A stretch of DNA of 64,000 nt, from NCBI GenBank assembly GCA_035630295.1, contig DASQKY010000028.1, positions 1-64,000 of the forward strand, read 5' to 3'. Under the pieces are notes generated by a model. The model saw only the letters and a list, made by a program, of their open reading frames with translations. It made no database searches and was not told the origin of the DNA. A program made the position numbers and the translations under genes. Shown piece by piece: positions 39,845 to 48,332 of the stretch (the stretch's first letter is position 1; every line of letters starts with the position of its first letter). Origin of the DNA: Acidimicrobiales bacterium (GTDB lineage Bacteria > Actinomycetota > Acidimicrobiia > Acidimicrobiales > Iamiaceae).

Positions 39845-41703
39845 CAGGCCCCCGCCACCGGCAGCGTGCCGTCGCCGGCCACCTCGACCTCGCCCTCCTC
39901 GACCCCGGCCGGCGCCCCCTCGGCCGCCGCGGTGGAGGCCAGCACCTGGCGGTAGCGGGCGCTGGTGTGGAGGAGCTGCTCGTGGGGGCCATCGGCCGCC
40001 ACCCGCCCGCCGTCGATGAGCACCACCCGGTCGGCCAGGGCGATGGTGGCCGGCCGGTGGGCGATGACGATGGTGGTCCGGCCCTCCATCACCTCCGAGA
40101 GGGCGTCGCGGATCTCGTGCTCCTTGGTGGGGTCGACGGCGCTGGTGGCGTCGTCGAGGACGAGCACCCGCGGGTCGGCCAGGATGGCCCGGGCGATGGC
40201 CACCCGCTGCCGCTGGCCGCCGGAGAGCGAGTACCCCCGCTCCCCGACCAGGGTGTCGTAGCCGTGGGGCAGGGCCTCGATGAACCGGTGGGCCCCGGCC
40301 AGGGTGGCGGCCCGCACGATGTCGTCGAGGGCGGCGTCGGGCTCGGCGAAGGCGATGTTGGCGGCCAGGGTGTCGCTGAAGAGGAACGTGTCCTCGAAGA
40401 CCAGCCCCACGGCCCGGCGCAGGTCGTGGAGGGAGACGTCCCGCACGTCGATCCCGTCCAGGAGCACCGCCCCGCCGTCCACGTCGTAGAACCGGCACAG
40501 CAGGCGGGCCAGGGTGCTCTTCCCGCTGGCCGTGGCCCCGACCACGGCCACCGACTGCCCGGCTGGGACCTCCAGCCGGAACCCGTCGAGCACCGGGGGC
40601 CCGGCGGCGTAGCCGAACGACACCCCGTCGAAGGTCACCCGCCCCACCGGCGCCGTGTCGTCACCGGGGCCGGGCCGGGCCGGCAGCGCCACCGGTGCCG
40701 CCGGCTCGGCCACCTCCACGTCGGTGCGGAGCACCTCGGCCACCCGCTGCGAGGCGGCGATGGCGCGCTGGGCCATGGCCACGATCCAGCCCAGCATGCG
40801 CAGCGGCCACACCAGGAGGGCCACATAGGCGTTGAAGGCCACCAGCTCGCCGATGGTGAGCCGGCCGTCGATGACCAGGTGGCCGCCGTAGGCCAGCACC
40901 AGGATCAGGCCCAGGCTGGGGAGCAGCTCCAGGCCGGGCCAGTAGCGGGCCCGGATGAGGGCCCCGTCCATGGCCGCCCGGTAGACGTCGTCGGCCTCGC
41001 CGGCCAGGCGCCGGGCCTGCACCTCCTCGGCCCCGAAGCCCTTGACCACCCGGACCCCGGCCACCGTCTCCTCGACCACCTCGGCCAGCTCGGCCGACTC
41101 CTCCTGCACCGCCATCATGGTCGGGAACAGGCGGGTGCTCATCCGCCGGGCCAACACCCCCACCGTGGGCAGGGCCCCGAGGGCCAGCACGGTGAGCAGG
41201 AGGTCGATCCGCACCAGGATCACGGCCGAGGCCACCACCGTCACCACGTTGGCCACCGTCAGCGGCACCAGGACCACGAAGTTCTGCACCTGCTGGAGGT
41301 CGGTGTTGGCCCGGCTCATGAGCTGCCCGGTGGGGCTCTGGTCGTGGTACGGGAAGGACAGGCGGACTACGTGGGCGAAGAGCTGGTCGCGCAGGCTGGC
41401 CTCGGCCAGGCGGGCCTCCCGGAAGGCCATGTAGCGGCGGACGCCGGTGCACAGCGCGGTGGCCACGGCCACGATGCCGATGAGTGCGGCCCAGTGCACC
41501 ACCGCAGCGCGGTCGCCCGCCTCCACGCCCTCGTCGATGGCCCGCTGCACCAGCGACGGGATGCTGACCCGGCCCGCGGTCCAGGCCAGGCCCACGGCCA
41601 CGCCGGCGGCCAGGCCCCACCGCTGCCGGGACATCTGGCGGCCCAGCAGCCCCCAGCCCTGGCGGGACAGGCCGGCGGCCGACGGGGCGTCGGGGGCCGT
41701 CAC
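39844..41703 (-). CDS. ABC exporter half-transporter (permease-ATPase), first subunit
   Basis: A 619-residue ABC exporter subunit. Membrane domain ~30-330, then Walker A 'GATASGKST', Q-loop 'LVFEDTFLFSDTL', signature 'YSLSGGQRQRVAIARAI', Walker B 'VLVLDDATSAVD' (Asp in place of the catalytic Glu), switch 'VIAHRPAT'. The D-D substitution marks the degenerate site of a heterodimeric exporter, matching the competent partner at 38042. The start GTG at 41703 overlaps the TGA of a 14-codon leaderless ORF. In actinobacteria such pairs export lipids or drugs; the substrate is unknown. Confidence 0.92.
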   Translation of the reverse strand: MTAPDAPSAAGLSRQGWGLLGRQMSRQRWGLAAGVAVGLAWTAGRVSIPSLVQRAIDEGVEAGDRAAVVHWAALIGIVAVATALCTGVRRYMAFREARLAEASLRDQLFAHVVRLSFPYHDQSPTGQLMSRANTDLQQVQNFVVLVPLTVANVVTVVASAVILVRIDLLLTVLALGALPTVGVLARRMSTRLFPTMMAVQEESAELAEVVEETVAGVRVVKGFGAEEVQARRLAGEADDVYRAAMDGALIRARYWPGLELLPSLGLILVLAYGGHLVIDGRLTIGELVAFNAYVALLVWPLRMLGWIVAMAQRAIAASQRVAEVLRTDVEVAEPAAPVALPARPGPGDDTAPVGRVTFDGVSFGYAAGPPVLDGFRLEVPAGQSVAVVGATASGKSTLARLLCRFYDVDGGAVLLDGIDVRDVSLHDLRRAVGLVFEDTFLFSDTLAANIAFAEPDAALDDIVRAATLAGAHRFIEALPHGYDTLVGERGYSLSGGQRQRVAIARAILADPRVLVLDDATSAVDPTKEHEIRDALSEVMEGRTTIVIAHRPATIALADRVVLIDGGRVAADGPHEQLLHTSARYRQVLASTAAAEGAPAGVEEGEVEVAGDGTLPVAGA

Positions 41704-41744
41704 CCGGCCACCGTCCCGTCACCGTCGTCGCCTCGCACCACCAC
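41700..41744 (-). CDS. 14-codon leaderless leader ORF before the ABC exporter
   Basis: GTG at 41744 lies 7 bases after the -10 box TACCCT (minus strand, 41752-41757). The 14-residue peptide (MVVRGDDGDGTVAG) ends in TGA overlapping the GTG of the exporter (GTGA). The exporter start has no SD of its own, so reinitiation from this ORF is a plausible route. It could be chance; the evidence is the precise promoter spacing and the overlap. Confidence 0.35.
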   Translation of the reverse strand: MVVRGDDGDGTVAG

Positions 41745-41751
41745 GGCGGCG

Positions 41752-41757
41752 AGGGTA
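41752..41757 (-). promoter_or_regulatory. -10 box (TACCCT, minus strand) for the ABC exporter operon
   Basis: Placed 7 bases before the leader GTG at 41744. The oppositely oriented acyltransferase gene has TACCGT at 41787-41792, so this 47-base interval holds divergent promoters. Confidence 0.5.
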
Positions 41758-41803
41758 CCGGCCCCCTCCCGGGCTCCCCCAGCGAGTACCGTCGACCGCT
41801 GTC

Positions 41804-44638
41804 GTGAACCCGCCGCCGACCGCCTCACCGGACCCGACCCCGCCACCGGCGGACCCCCGACCGACGAGGCCCGGTCCGTCGTCCTCGGCCCCCCACTGGC
41901 CGGCCCTGGACGGGCTGCGGGGCCTGGCCGTGGCCGCGGTGATCGCCTACCACCTGGGCCACGTCCCCGGCGGCTTCCTGGGCGTCGACCTGTTCTTCGT
42001 GCTCTCCGGCTTCCTCATCACCTCGCTCCTGCTGCGGGAGCACACGAGGTCGGGACGGATCGACCTCCGCCGCTTCTGGGAGCGCCGGGCCCGCCGCCTG
42101 CTCCCGGCCCTGGCCGCCACCCTGGTGGCGGTGGTGGTCGCGGCCCGGGTGGGCCTGGACCACACGAGGCTGCCGGCCCTGCGGTGGGACGCCCTCACCA
42201 CCGCCGGCTACGTGGCCAACTGGCGCTACGCCTGGGCCCCGGCCAGCGGCTACTTCGCCGCCGACCCGTCGCCCCTGCGCCACACCTGGTCCCTGGCCAT
42301 CGAGGAGCAGTACTACGTGGTGTGGCCCCTGGTGGTGGTCGGGGTGCTGGCCCTGGCCGGGCGCCGGGGCGGGGCCCGGGCCCGGGTGGTGGGGGCCGTG
42401 GCCCTGGCCGGGGCGGGGGCCAGCACGGCCTGGATGGCCCTCCACGCCGGCGACTGGAGCACCGACCGCCTGTACCTGGGCACCGACACCCGGCTGGCCG
42501 CTCCCCTGGCCGGCGCCCTCCTGGCCTGCCTGCTGCACCACCGCTCGGGAGCCGACGGCACCCCGGTCCCACCCCGCCGGGGCGCCCTGCCCCGGTGGGC
42601 GCCCTCGGCCCTCACCGGCGTCGCGGTGGCCGGCCTGGCCCTGGCCGTGGCCGTGGTCCACGCCGAGGACGGCTGGATGTACCGGGGCGGCTTCCTGGGG
42701 GTCGCGGCCCTGGCCGCCGCGGCCGTGGCTGGCGGGGTGGCCGACGGGAACGGGTCGGCGGCCCGGCTCCTGGCCGCTCGGCCCCTGCGGTGGGTGGGCG
42801 AGCGCTCCTACGGGCTGTACCTCTACTCGTGGCCCACCCAGGTGGTGGCCGAGGCCCAGGGCGTGGACGGCGCCGCCCTGACCGCCCTCACCCTGGCCGT
42901 GGCCGTCCCGGTGGCCGCGGCCAGCTACCGGTGGCTGGAGATGCCGGTCCGGCGGGGCCGCTCGCTCCGACCGGGCGTGACCCGAACCGGCGTCGCCTCC
43001 GGCCAGGCCGCCGCCCTCCCCACGGCCACGGCCCGGCGGCGGGGCCGGTGGTTGGCCCCCACCGGGGCGGTGGCCCTGGTGGTGGTGGCCGCGGTGGTGG
43101 CCGGCACGGTGACCGACGCCCGCCCCGACCCCCTGACGGCCAAGACCGAAGATGAGTTCGAGAAGGAGGCCACCCGGCCGGCGGTGACCGTGCCCCCCGG
43201 CGCCAACCGCGACGGGGCCCCGCTGCGGGTGCTCCTGGTGGGCGACAGCGTGGGCTACACCCTGGGCGACGCCGTCCCCGACGACCTGCCCGGCGTGGCC
43301 TCGGTCGATGGACGGGCCCTGCCCGGCTGCGGCCTCCTGGTCGCCGGCCGGCGGCCCGAGGACCTCATCCGGGCCGGTGTCGCCCCCGACTACGAGGGCT
43401 GCGCGGTGCCGGTGGCCGAGGCCGACCGCCTGGGCCTGGAGGGCCGGCCCGACGTCGCCCTCCTGGTCACCGGGGCGTGGGAGACGGCCGACCACGAGCG
43501 GGGCGGGCGCACCGTCGGGCCCGGCGACGACGGGTGGCGCGACCAGATCCGGGGCCTCCTGGACACCCGCATCGACCACCTGGGCAGCACCGGGGCGGTG
43601 GTGGCCCTGTGGGCCGACCCCTGCGCCCGCACCGAGGACAAGCGGCGGCGCCAGCGTTGGTACCGCGAGGAGGTGCTGGCTCCCGCGGCCGAGGCCGACC
43701 CCCGGGCCGTCCTGGTCGACCCGGGGGCGGTGGCCTGCCGGGACGGCCGGGCCGTCACCGACGTGGCCGGGGTGGGCGACCCCCGGCCCGGGGACGGCCA
43801 GCACTGGTCCGAGGAGGGGGCGAGGTGGCTGTGGCGGGGGTGGCTGGCCCCGGCCCTCCGCACCGCCCACGACGAGGCGGCCGACGGCAGCGAGCCGCCG
43901 GCCGAGCCCCCTTCCACCGAGCCCCCCTCCACCGAGCCCCCCTCCACCGAGGCCCCCGCCCCCGAGACCACCGAGCCGGCCGGACCCCTGCGCACGCTGG
44001 TGGTCGGGGACTCCATCGGCTTCACCCTCGACTTCCGGGGCACGGCCGGGGCCACCGAGGCCGGCCTCTTCCTGCTGCCCGGCGCCGCCACCATCGGGTG
44101 CGGCCTGATCCGGGAGGGCCGGTCCTTCGACGGGGCCCGGGACGTGACCGCCGAGTGCGACTGGCTGAGCGCCCTGGAGGACGAGCGGGTGGCCCAGGGC
44201 CCCGAGGTGGTGTTGGCCGTGTGGGGGGCGTGGGAGATGGCGGGCGCGTCGGGCATCCCGGGCTTCGGCTCGGGGGAGCCGGGTGAACCCGCCTACGACG
44301 CCTACGTGCTGGGCCTGCTGCGGGAGCGGCTGGAGGCCATGGGCGCAGGCGGGGCCCGCGTCGTGGTCCTGGGGGTGGACTGCTGGCCCCCCGACGGCGA
44401 GACCCGGTCCGTGGAGCGCCTGGGGTGGTGGCGCGCCCTGTCCCGGTCGGTGGCCGACGAGGTGGGCGCCGCCTACCTCGACCCCGGCGAGGCCTTGTGC
44501 GCCGATGGTCGCCCCCGCACCGACCTGGAGGGGGTGGGCGACCCCCGCCCCGGGGACGGGGCCCACTGGTCCGAGGCCGGTGCCCAGTGGTTCTGGCGGG
44601 CGTGGCTGGGCCCCCGCCTCCACGAGCTGGCCCGGTGA
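41804..44638 (+). CDS. OatA-like acyltransferase with two tandem SGNH domains
   Basis: A 944-residue membrane protein. Residues ~30-400 are an acyltransferase-3 domain with about ten helices ('PALDGLRGLAVAAVIAYHLG', 'GVDLFFVLSGFLITSLLLRE', 'HTWSLAIEEQYYVVWPL'), including the conserved His and Arg. Residues ~475-690 are an SGNH esterase/transferase domain (GDSVG at ~479, D-G-Q-H-W at ~663). A Pro/Ser/Thr/Glu linker with three PPSTE units follows (~697-727). Residues ~733-930 are a second SGNH domain (GDSIG at ~735, D-G-A-H-W at ~918). Both copies keep GDS and Asp-x-x-His. Known OatA/PatB-like enzymes have one SGNH domain and O-acetylate peptidoglycan or surface glycans outside the cell. The GTG start follows TACCGT by 11 bases. 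Confidence 0.9.
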   Translation: MNPPPTASPDPTPPPADPRPTRPGPSSSAPHWPALDGLRGLAVAAVIAYHLGHVPGGFLGVDLFFVLSGFLITSLLLREHTRSGRIDLRRFWERRARRLLPALAATLVAVVVAARVGLDHTRLPALRWDALTTAGYVANWRYAWAPASGYFAADPSPLRHTWSLAIEEQYYVVWPLVVVGVLALAGRRGGARARVVGAVALAGAGASTAWMALHAGDWSTDRLYLGTDTRLAAPLAGALLACLLHHRSGADGTPVPPRRGALPRWAPSALTGVAVAGLALAVAVVHAEDGWMYRGGFLGVAALAAAAVAGGVADGNGSAARLLAARPLRWVGERSYGLYLYSWPTQVVAEAQGVDGAALTALTLAVAVPVAAASYRWLEMPVRRGRSLRPGVTRTGVASGQAAALPTATARRRGRWLAPTGAVALVVVAAVVAGTVTDARPDPLTAKTEDEFEKEATRPAVTVPPGANRDGAPLRVLLVGDSVGYTLGDAVPDDLPGVASVDGRALPGCGLLVAGRRPEDLIRAGVAPDYEGCAVPVAEADRLGLEGRPDVALLVTGAWETADHERGGRTVGPGDDGWRDQIRGLLDTRIDHLGSTGAVVALWADPCARTEDKRRRQRWYREEVLAPAAEADPRAVLVDPGAVACRDGRAVTDVAGVGDPRPGDGQHWSEEGARWLWRGWLAPALRTAHDEAADGSEPPAEPPSTEPPSTEPPSTEAPAPETTEPAGPLRTLVVGDSIGFTLDFRGTAGATEAGLFLLPGAATIGCGLIREGRSFDGARDVTAECDWLSALEDERVAQGPEVVLAVWGAWEMAGASGIPGFGSGEPGEPAYDAYVLGLLRERLEAMGAGGARVVVLGVDCWPPDGETRSVERLGWWRALSRSVADEVGAAYLDPGEALCADGRPRTDLEGVGDPRPGDGAHWSEAGAQWFWRAWLGPRLHELAR

Positions 44639-44755
44639 CGCTCCCTGCCGGGGCGGGTCGGTGCGGGTTTGGGGGCCAGGATCGAGGGCATGCTCCTTCA
44701 TCCCCACTCTGGGTGATGTCGTCGCCACTGTATGGTGTCGGCGGAAGGAGCTCTC

Positions 44756-45190
44756 ATGAGAACCCCCCGACCCCGCACCCGTGCCCTGGCCGGCGTGGCG
44801 ATCGTCCTGACCCTGGCGCTGGCCGCCTGCATGAGCGCCGAGCAGACCCGGGCCGTCGACGCCCTCAACCGGGACCGCCGGGCCCACGGCCTGCGCTCCC
44901 TGCCGACCCACGACGCCCTCAACCAGAAGGCCCAGGCCTGGGCGGACAAGATCGCCCGTGACAACCGCCTGTCCCACTCCAACCTGGCCCAGGGCCTGCC
45001 CGGCTGCTACCGCTCGGCCGGCGAGAACGTCGGCTACGACTCCTCCGTCGAGGCCGTGGAGGCCGGCTACATGGCCTCGCCCGGGCACCGGGCCAACATC
45101 CTCGACCGCAAGTGGACCCACGTCGGGGTGGGCGCGGCCCGCAACGGGAGCCGCTGGTTCACGGTCCAGGTGTTCCTCCAGGCCTGCTGA
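44756..45190 (+). CDS. CAP/SCP-domain lipoprotein
   Basis: A 144-residue exported protein with lipobox LAAC (RALAGVAIVLTLALAACMSA, Cys ~25). The CAP domain follows at once: 'VDALNRDRRAHGLRSL', 'AWADKIARDNRLSHSN', 'SAGENVGYDSSVEAV' and 'SPGHRANILDRKWTHVGVGA', containing the two His and two Glu positions of the CAP cavity. Cys in 'PGCYRS' and at the end 'LQAC' may pair. It resembles bacterial YkwD-like proteins of unknown biochemical role. It has a strong SD (GGAAGGAG), with TATGGT at 44731-44736 as -10, so it has a ~13-18 base leader. Confidence 0.9.
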   Translation: MRTPRPRTRALAGVAIVLTLALAACMSAEQTRAVDALNRDRRAHGLRSLPTHDALNQKAQAWADKIARDNRLSHSNLAQGLPGCYRSAGENVGYDSSVEAVEAGYMASPGHRANILDRKWTHVGVGAARNGSRWFTVQVFLQAC

Positions 45191-45202
45191 CCCGGTGGCG
45201 GG

Positions 45203-46537
45203 GTGACCGGCGGCCGAACCGGCTCGCGGGGCGGCATCGCCCGCCGCTCGGCCGCCGTCACCGCCACGCTGGCCCGGCACCTGGCCCGGGTGGGCGACCC
45301 GCTCCCCCGCCGGCTGGCCACCGCCTTCACCGAGCTGGGCCCCACCTTCGTGAAGGTGGGGCAGGTCATCGCCTCCAGCCCGGGGCTGTTCCCCCGGGAC
45401 TGGATCGCCGAGTTCGGCATGCTCCGGGACCAGGTGCCGGCCTTCCCCGCGGCGCAGGCCCGGCGCACCGTCGAGGAGGACCTGGGCCGGCCCCTCCACA
45501 GCGTCTTCGCCCACTTCGACGACGTGCCCCTGGCTGCGGCGTCCATCGCCCAGGTCCACGGGGCCACGCTGCTCGACGGGCGGGACGTGGTGGTCAAGGT
45601 GCAACGGCCCCGCCTCGACGAGCAGGTCCGCGACGAGCTCCGGGCCCTGCTGCTGGTGTGCGAGGTGCTGGAGCGCATCCCCCAGGCCTCGGTCGGCTCC
45701 CCCCGGGCCCTGGCCGAGGACTTCGCCCGCACCCTCCACGAGGAGATGGACTTCCGGCTCGAGGCCGAGAACATGGAGCGCATGCGGCGGCTCCTGCACG
45801 ACAGCGGCATCGCCGACTGCCGGGTGCCCGAGGTCCACCACCACCTGGTGGGGAAGCGGGTGCTGACCATGGAGCGCATCGACGGCCTGCGCTTCGGGGA
45901 CGTGGAGGCCATGCGGGCCCACGGCATCGACACCGAGCGCCTGCTGCGCCTCGGGGTGCAGACCGTGGTCGAGGGGGTGCTGGTCCACGGCTTCTTCCAC
46001 GGCGATCTCCACGCCGGCAACATCTGCGTCCTGACCGACGGCACCTTCGTGCTCTTCGACTTCGGGATCGTGGGCCGCCTCACCGAGTCCACCCGCACCC
46101 GGCTGGCCACTTACCTCATGGCCGTCACCACCAACGACTACGCGGCCATGGTCCGGGCCCTGCGCTCCTTCGGCTCGGTGCCGCCGGACGTCGACGTGGA
46201 CGACATGGCCCGCACCATCCAGGAGCTGTACGAACCGTTCCTGCAGGGCGGGGTGGTGACGGCCCAGCTCGGCCAGCTGATGGACACCATGATCCGCTCC
46301 ATGGTCCGCTACCGGGTGCGCATCCCCCGGGAGCTGGTGCTGCTGACCAAGCAGATGCTGTACCTGGAGGGGGCGGCGGCCACCCTGGCCCCCGACGCCG
46401 ACCTGCTCCAGGAGCAGACCCTCATCTACCAGGCCCTCATGGCCAAGCACCCGGACCTGGCCGGGCAGATCGCCGCCGCCGTGCAGCGGGGCCGCGACAT
46501 GGACGAGGCCATCGCCGCCGGCCGGGCCCTGCCCTGA
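45203..46537 (+). CDS. ABC1/UbiB (AarF) family atypical kinase
   Basis: A 444-residue protein starting at GTG, 12 bases after the CAP gene. The KxGQ motif is 'GPTFVKVGQVIASSPGLFP', the Ala-rich loop is 'LAAASIAQVHGA', the catalytic loop is 'GFFHGDLHAGNI', and the metal-binding motif is D-F-G in 'VLFDFGIVGRL'. ABC1 kinases support ubiquinone or other isoprenoid lipid metabolism, with ATPase rather than protein-kinase activity in known cases. The C-terminal transmembrane helices of UbiB are not obvious. It could serve menaquinone or lipid handling; the target is unknown. Confidence 0.9.
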   Translation: MTGGRTGSRGGIARRSAAVTATLARHLARVGDPLPRRLATAFTELGPTFVKVGQVIASSPGLFPRDWIAEFGMLRDQVPAFPAAQARRTVEEDLGRPLHSVFAHFDDVPLAAASIAQVHGATLLDGRDVVVKVQRPRLDEQVRDELRALLLVCEVLERIPQASVGSPRALAEDFARTLHEEMDFRLEAENMERMRRLLHDSGIADCRVPEVHHHLVGKRVLTMERIDGLRFGDVEAMRAHGIDTERLLRLGVQTVVEGVLVHGFFHGDLHAGNICVLTDGTFVLFDFGIVGRLTESTRTRLATYLMAVTTNDYAAMVRALRSFGSVPPDVDVDDMARTIQELYEPFLQGGVVTAQLGQLMDTMIRSMVRYRVRIPRELVLLTKQMLYLEGAAATLAPDADLLQEQTLIYQALMAKHPDLAGQIAAAVQRGRDMDEAIAAGRALP

Positions 46538-46554
46538 GCGGTAGCGTGGCCGCC

Positions 46555-47067
46555 GTGGCCGTCACCACCGAGCCGACCCCGCCCCCCCCGGGCCCCCCCG
46601 GAGGGCACCCGCACGGCCCGCCCGGACCCGACCGCCCCCTGGGGCCCGCCTTCCTCCTCCGCCACCGGTGGGTCGCCCCGGTCGGCATGGGGCTGCTGGC
46701 CGCGGCCGGCATCGCCTACACCGCCTGGCAGGACCCCAACGCCGACGGCGTGTTCCCCCAGTGCCCCACCCAGGCCCTCCTCGGCGTCGACTGCCCGGGG
46801 TGCGGCGGCCTGCGGGCCGTCCACGCCTTCACCCGGGGCGACCTGGCCGGAGCGGCCGACCACAACGTGGTCCTGGCCGTCGCCCTGCCCCTGGTGGTCC
46901 TGGTGTGGCTCCGGTGGCTGCTCCACAGCCTCGGGGTGCGGGTGCCCCGGCTCCCCCGCGTCCCCCGCCGGGCCTGGGTCGGCCTGGCCGTGGCCGTCCT
47001 GGCCTTCAGCGTCGTCCGCAACCTCGACGGCCTCCCGCTCTTCGAGTACCTGGGCAGCACCGCCTGA
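46555..47067 (+). CDS. DUF2752 family membrane protein
   Basis: A 170-residue protein with a Pro/Gly-rich N-terminus (PPPPGPPGGHPHGPPG) and three helices. The DUF2752 signature is 'CPTQALLGVDCPGCGGLRAV' followed by 'HAFTRGDLAGAADHN', with the C-P-x-C-G-x-x-R-A core. Function unknown. The GTG at 46555 was chosen because TAGCGT (46542-46547) lies 7 bases before it; a GTG at 46546 would add three residues. It lies between the ABC1 kinase and the degenerate ATPase, possibly as a separate leaderless unit. Confidence 0.83.
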   Translation: MAVTTEPTPPPPGPPGGHPHGPPGPDRPLGPAFLLRHRWVAPVGMGLLAAAGIAYTAWQDPNADGVFPQCPTQALLGVDCPGCGGLRAVHAFTRGDLAGAADHNVVLAVALPLVVLVWLRWLLHSLGVRVPRLPRVPRRAWVGLAVAVLAFSVVRNLDGLPLFEYLGSTA

Positions 47068-47137
47068 CCGGCGGCCCCGAGCGGGCCCACCCCTCACAAC
47101 CGACCACGGGCCTGCCGATCACGGGACGGAGGTCAAC

Positions 47138-48328
47138 GTGCTGGTCGACGAGCTGCTCATCCCCGATCGCCGGGGCACGATCCCGGTCCCCCTGGACCAG
47201 AGGGTCACCGTCTTCGCCGGCCTGGCCCCCGCCGGCCGGGCCCGCCTGGCCGGGCTCCTGGTCGAGGCGGTGGCCGGCACCGGACCGACCCGGGCCCGCG
47301 TCCGCGACGCCGAGGGCGAGGCCGGGGTGACCGGAGGCCACGCTCCGGCCGACGGCGCGCCCACCGCCGAGGCCCTCCGGCGGGCCATGGTCGTGACCGC
47401 GGCCGACCTGGGCCTGGAGGCCACCGCCCCGCACCCGGCCGTGGTGGCCGAGCGCACCTCCACCGTCCTGGCCCTCCGTCAGCTGGAGGCCGAGCAGGGC
47501 GCCATCGAGGCCGCCGCGGCCGAGGCCGAGCGCCTCCAGGCCGAGCTCGACGCCCCCACCCGCCTGCTGGTGCCGGCCAGCGCCGCCACCGCCGGCGCCC
47601 CCGAGGCCCAGCCGGTGCCCGAGGGCCGGGCCCTGGTGGCCTCGGCCCCCCTCATCGACCGGCTGCTCCAGCGGCGCCAAACGGCCGAGGACGTCCTGGC
47701 CGGGCCGTCCGAGCCGCTCGACCGGCTGGACTGGGAGGCCCACCGCCAGGCCGAGGCCGAGATCCGGGCCTGTGACGAGGAGCTGGCCGCCATGGCCGCC
47801 GAGGCCGGCGTGGCCGTCGGCCCCGACGGGCCGGGGCCGGCCCTGGCCCGAGCCGTCGCCACCCAGGTCCGGGCCCGCACCCGGACCGGCGCCGGCGCCC
47901 CCGGCGAGGACGACGCCCACCGCCTGGTGGCCCGGCGCCGGGCCGTGCTCCGGTCCCGCATCGACGACCTGCCCACCCCCGAGGACGTGTGGGCCGCCCG
48001 CCGGCGGGTCCGCATCGCCGCCGAGCACCTGGAGCGGCTGGGCGGGCCGGGGCCGCCGGTGGGCGCCGTCCGCAACGCCCTCCTGGCCCGGGCCGCGGCC
48101 CTCCGGCCCCGGGGCGTGGCCCCCATCGCCCCCCTCGTCCTCGACGAGCCGCTGGCCGGCCTCGACCCGGAGGCCCGCTGCGACCTGCTCGATGTGGTGG
48201 CCCGGGTGGCCGAGCGCACCCAGGTGGTGGTCCTGACCGGCGACCCCCTGGTCCGGACGTGGGCCCAGCAGCGGGCCGAGCGGGGCGAGCTGCGCCTGGT
48301 CGACCTGGGACCCGGCCTCGGGGCCTGA
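47138..48328 (+). CDS. Degenerate SMC/ABC-type ATPase-like protein
   Basis: A 396-residue protein of unrecognised family, starting at GTG with GGAGG 5 bases upstream. Residues ~15-45 look like the head strand and P-loop region of an SMC/Rad50 ATPase ('VPLDQRVTVFAGLAPAGRAR'), but the expected G-x4-G-K-[ST] reads GLAPAGRA, without the Lys. The middle is helical with coiled-coil stretches (LRQLEAEQGAIEAAAAEAER; HRQAEAEIRACDEELAAM). Residues ~330-370 carry an intact Walker B and D-loop (APLVLDEPLAGLDPEARCD) and a final strand 'TQVVVLTGDP'. No LSGGQ is visible before Walker B. It may bind nucleotide poorly or not at all, and act as a structural or regulatory partner. Confidence 0.6.
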   Translation: MLVDELLIPDRRGTIPVPLDQRVTVFAGLAPAGRARLAGLLVEAVAGTGPTRARVRDAEGEAGVTGGHAPADGAPTAEALRRAMVVTAADLGLEATAPHPAVVAERTSTVLALRQLEAEQGAIEAAAAEAERLQAELDAPTRLLVPASAATAGAPEAQPVPEGRALVASAPLIDRLLQRRQTAEDVLAGPSEPLDRLDWEAHRQAEAEIRACDEELAAMAAEAGVAVGPDGPGPALARAVATQVRARTRTGAGAPGEDDAHRLVARRRAVLRSRIDDLPTPEDVWAARRRVRIAAEHLERLGGPGPPVGAVRNALLARAAALRPRGVAPIAPLVLDEPLAGLDPEARCDLLDVVARVAERTQVVVLTGDPLVRTWAQQRAERGELRLVDLGPGLGA

Positions 48329-48332
48329 CCGG

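Noticed and set aside
41825-46450. A 1541-codon open frame on the minus strand
   Set aside because: It lies opposite the acyltransferase, CAP and ABC1 genes, whose motifs are unmistakable; the translation is low-complexity Gly/His/Val.
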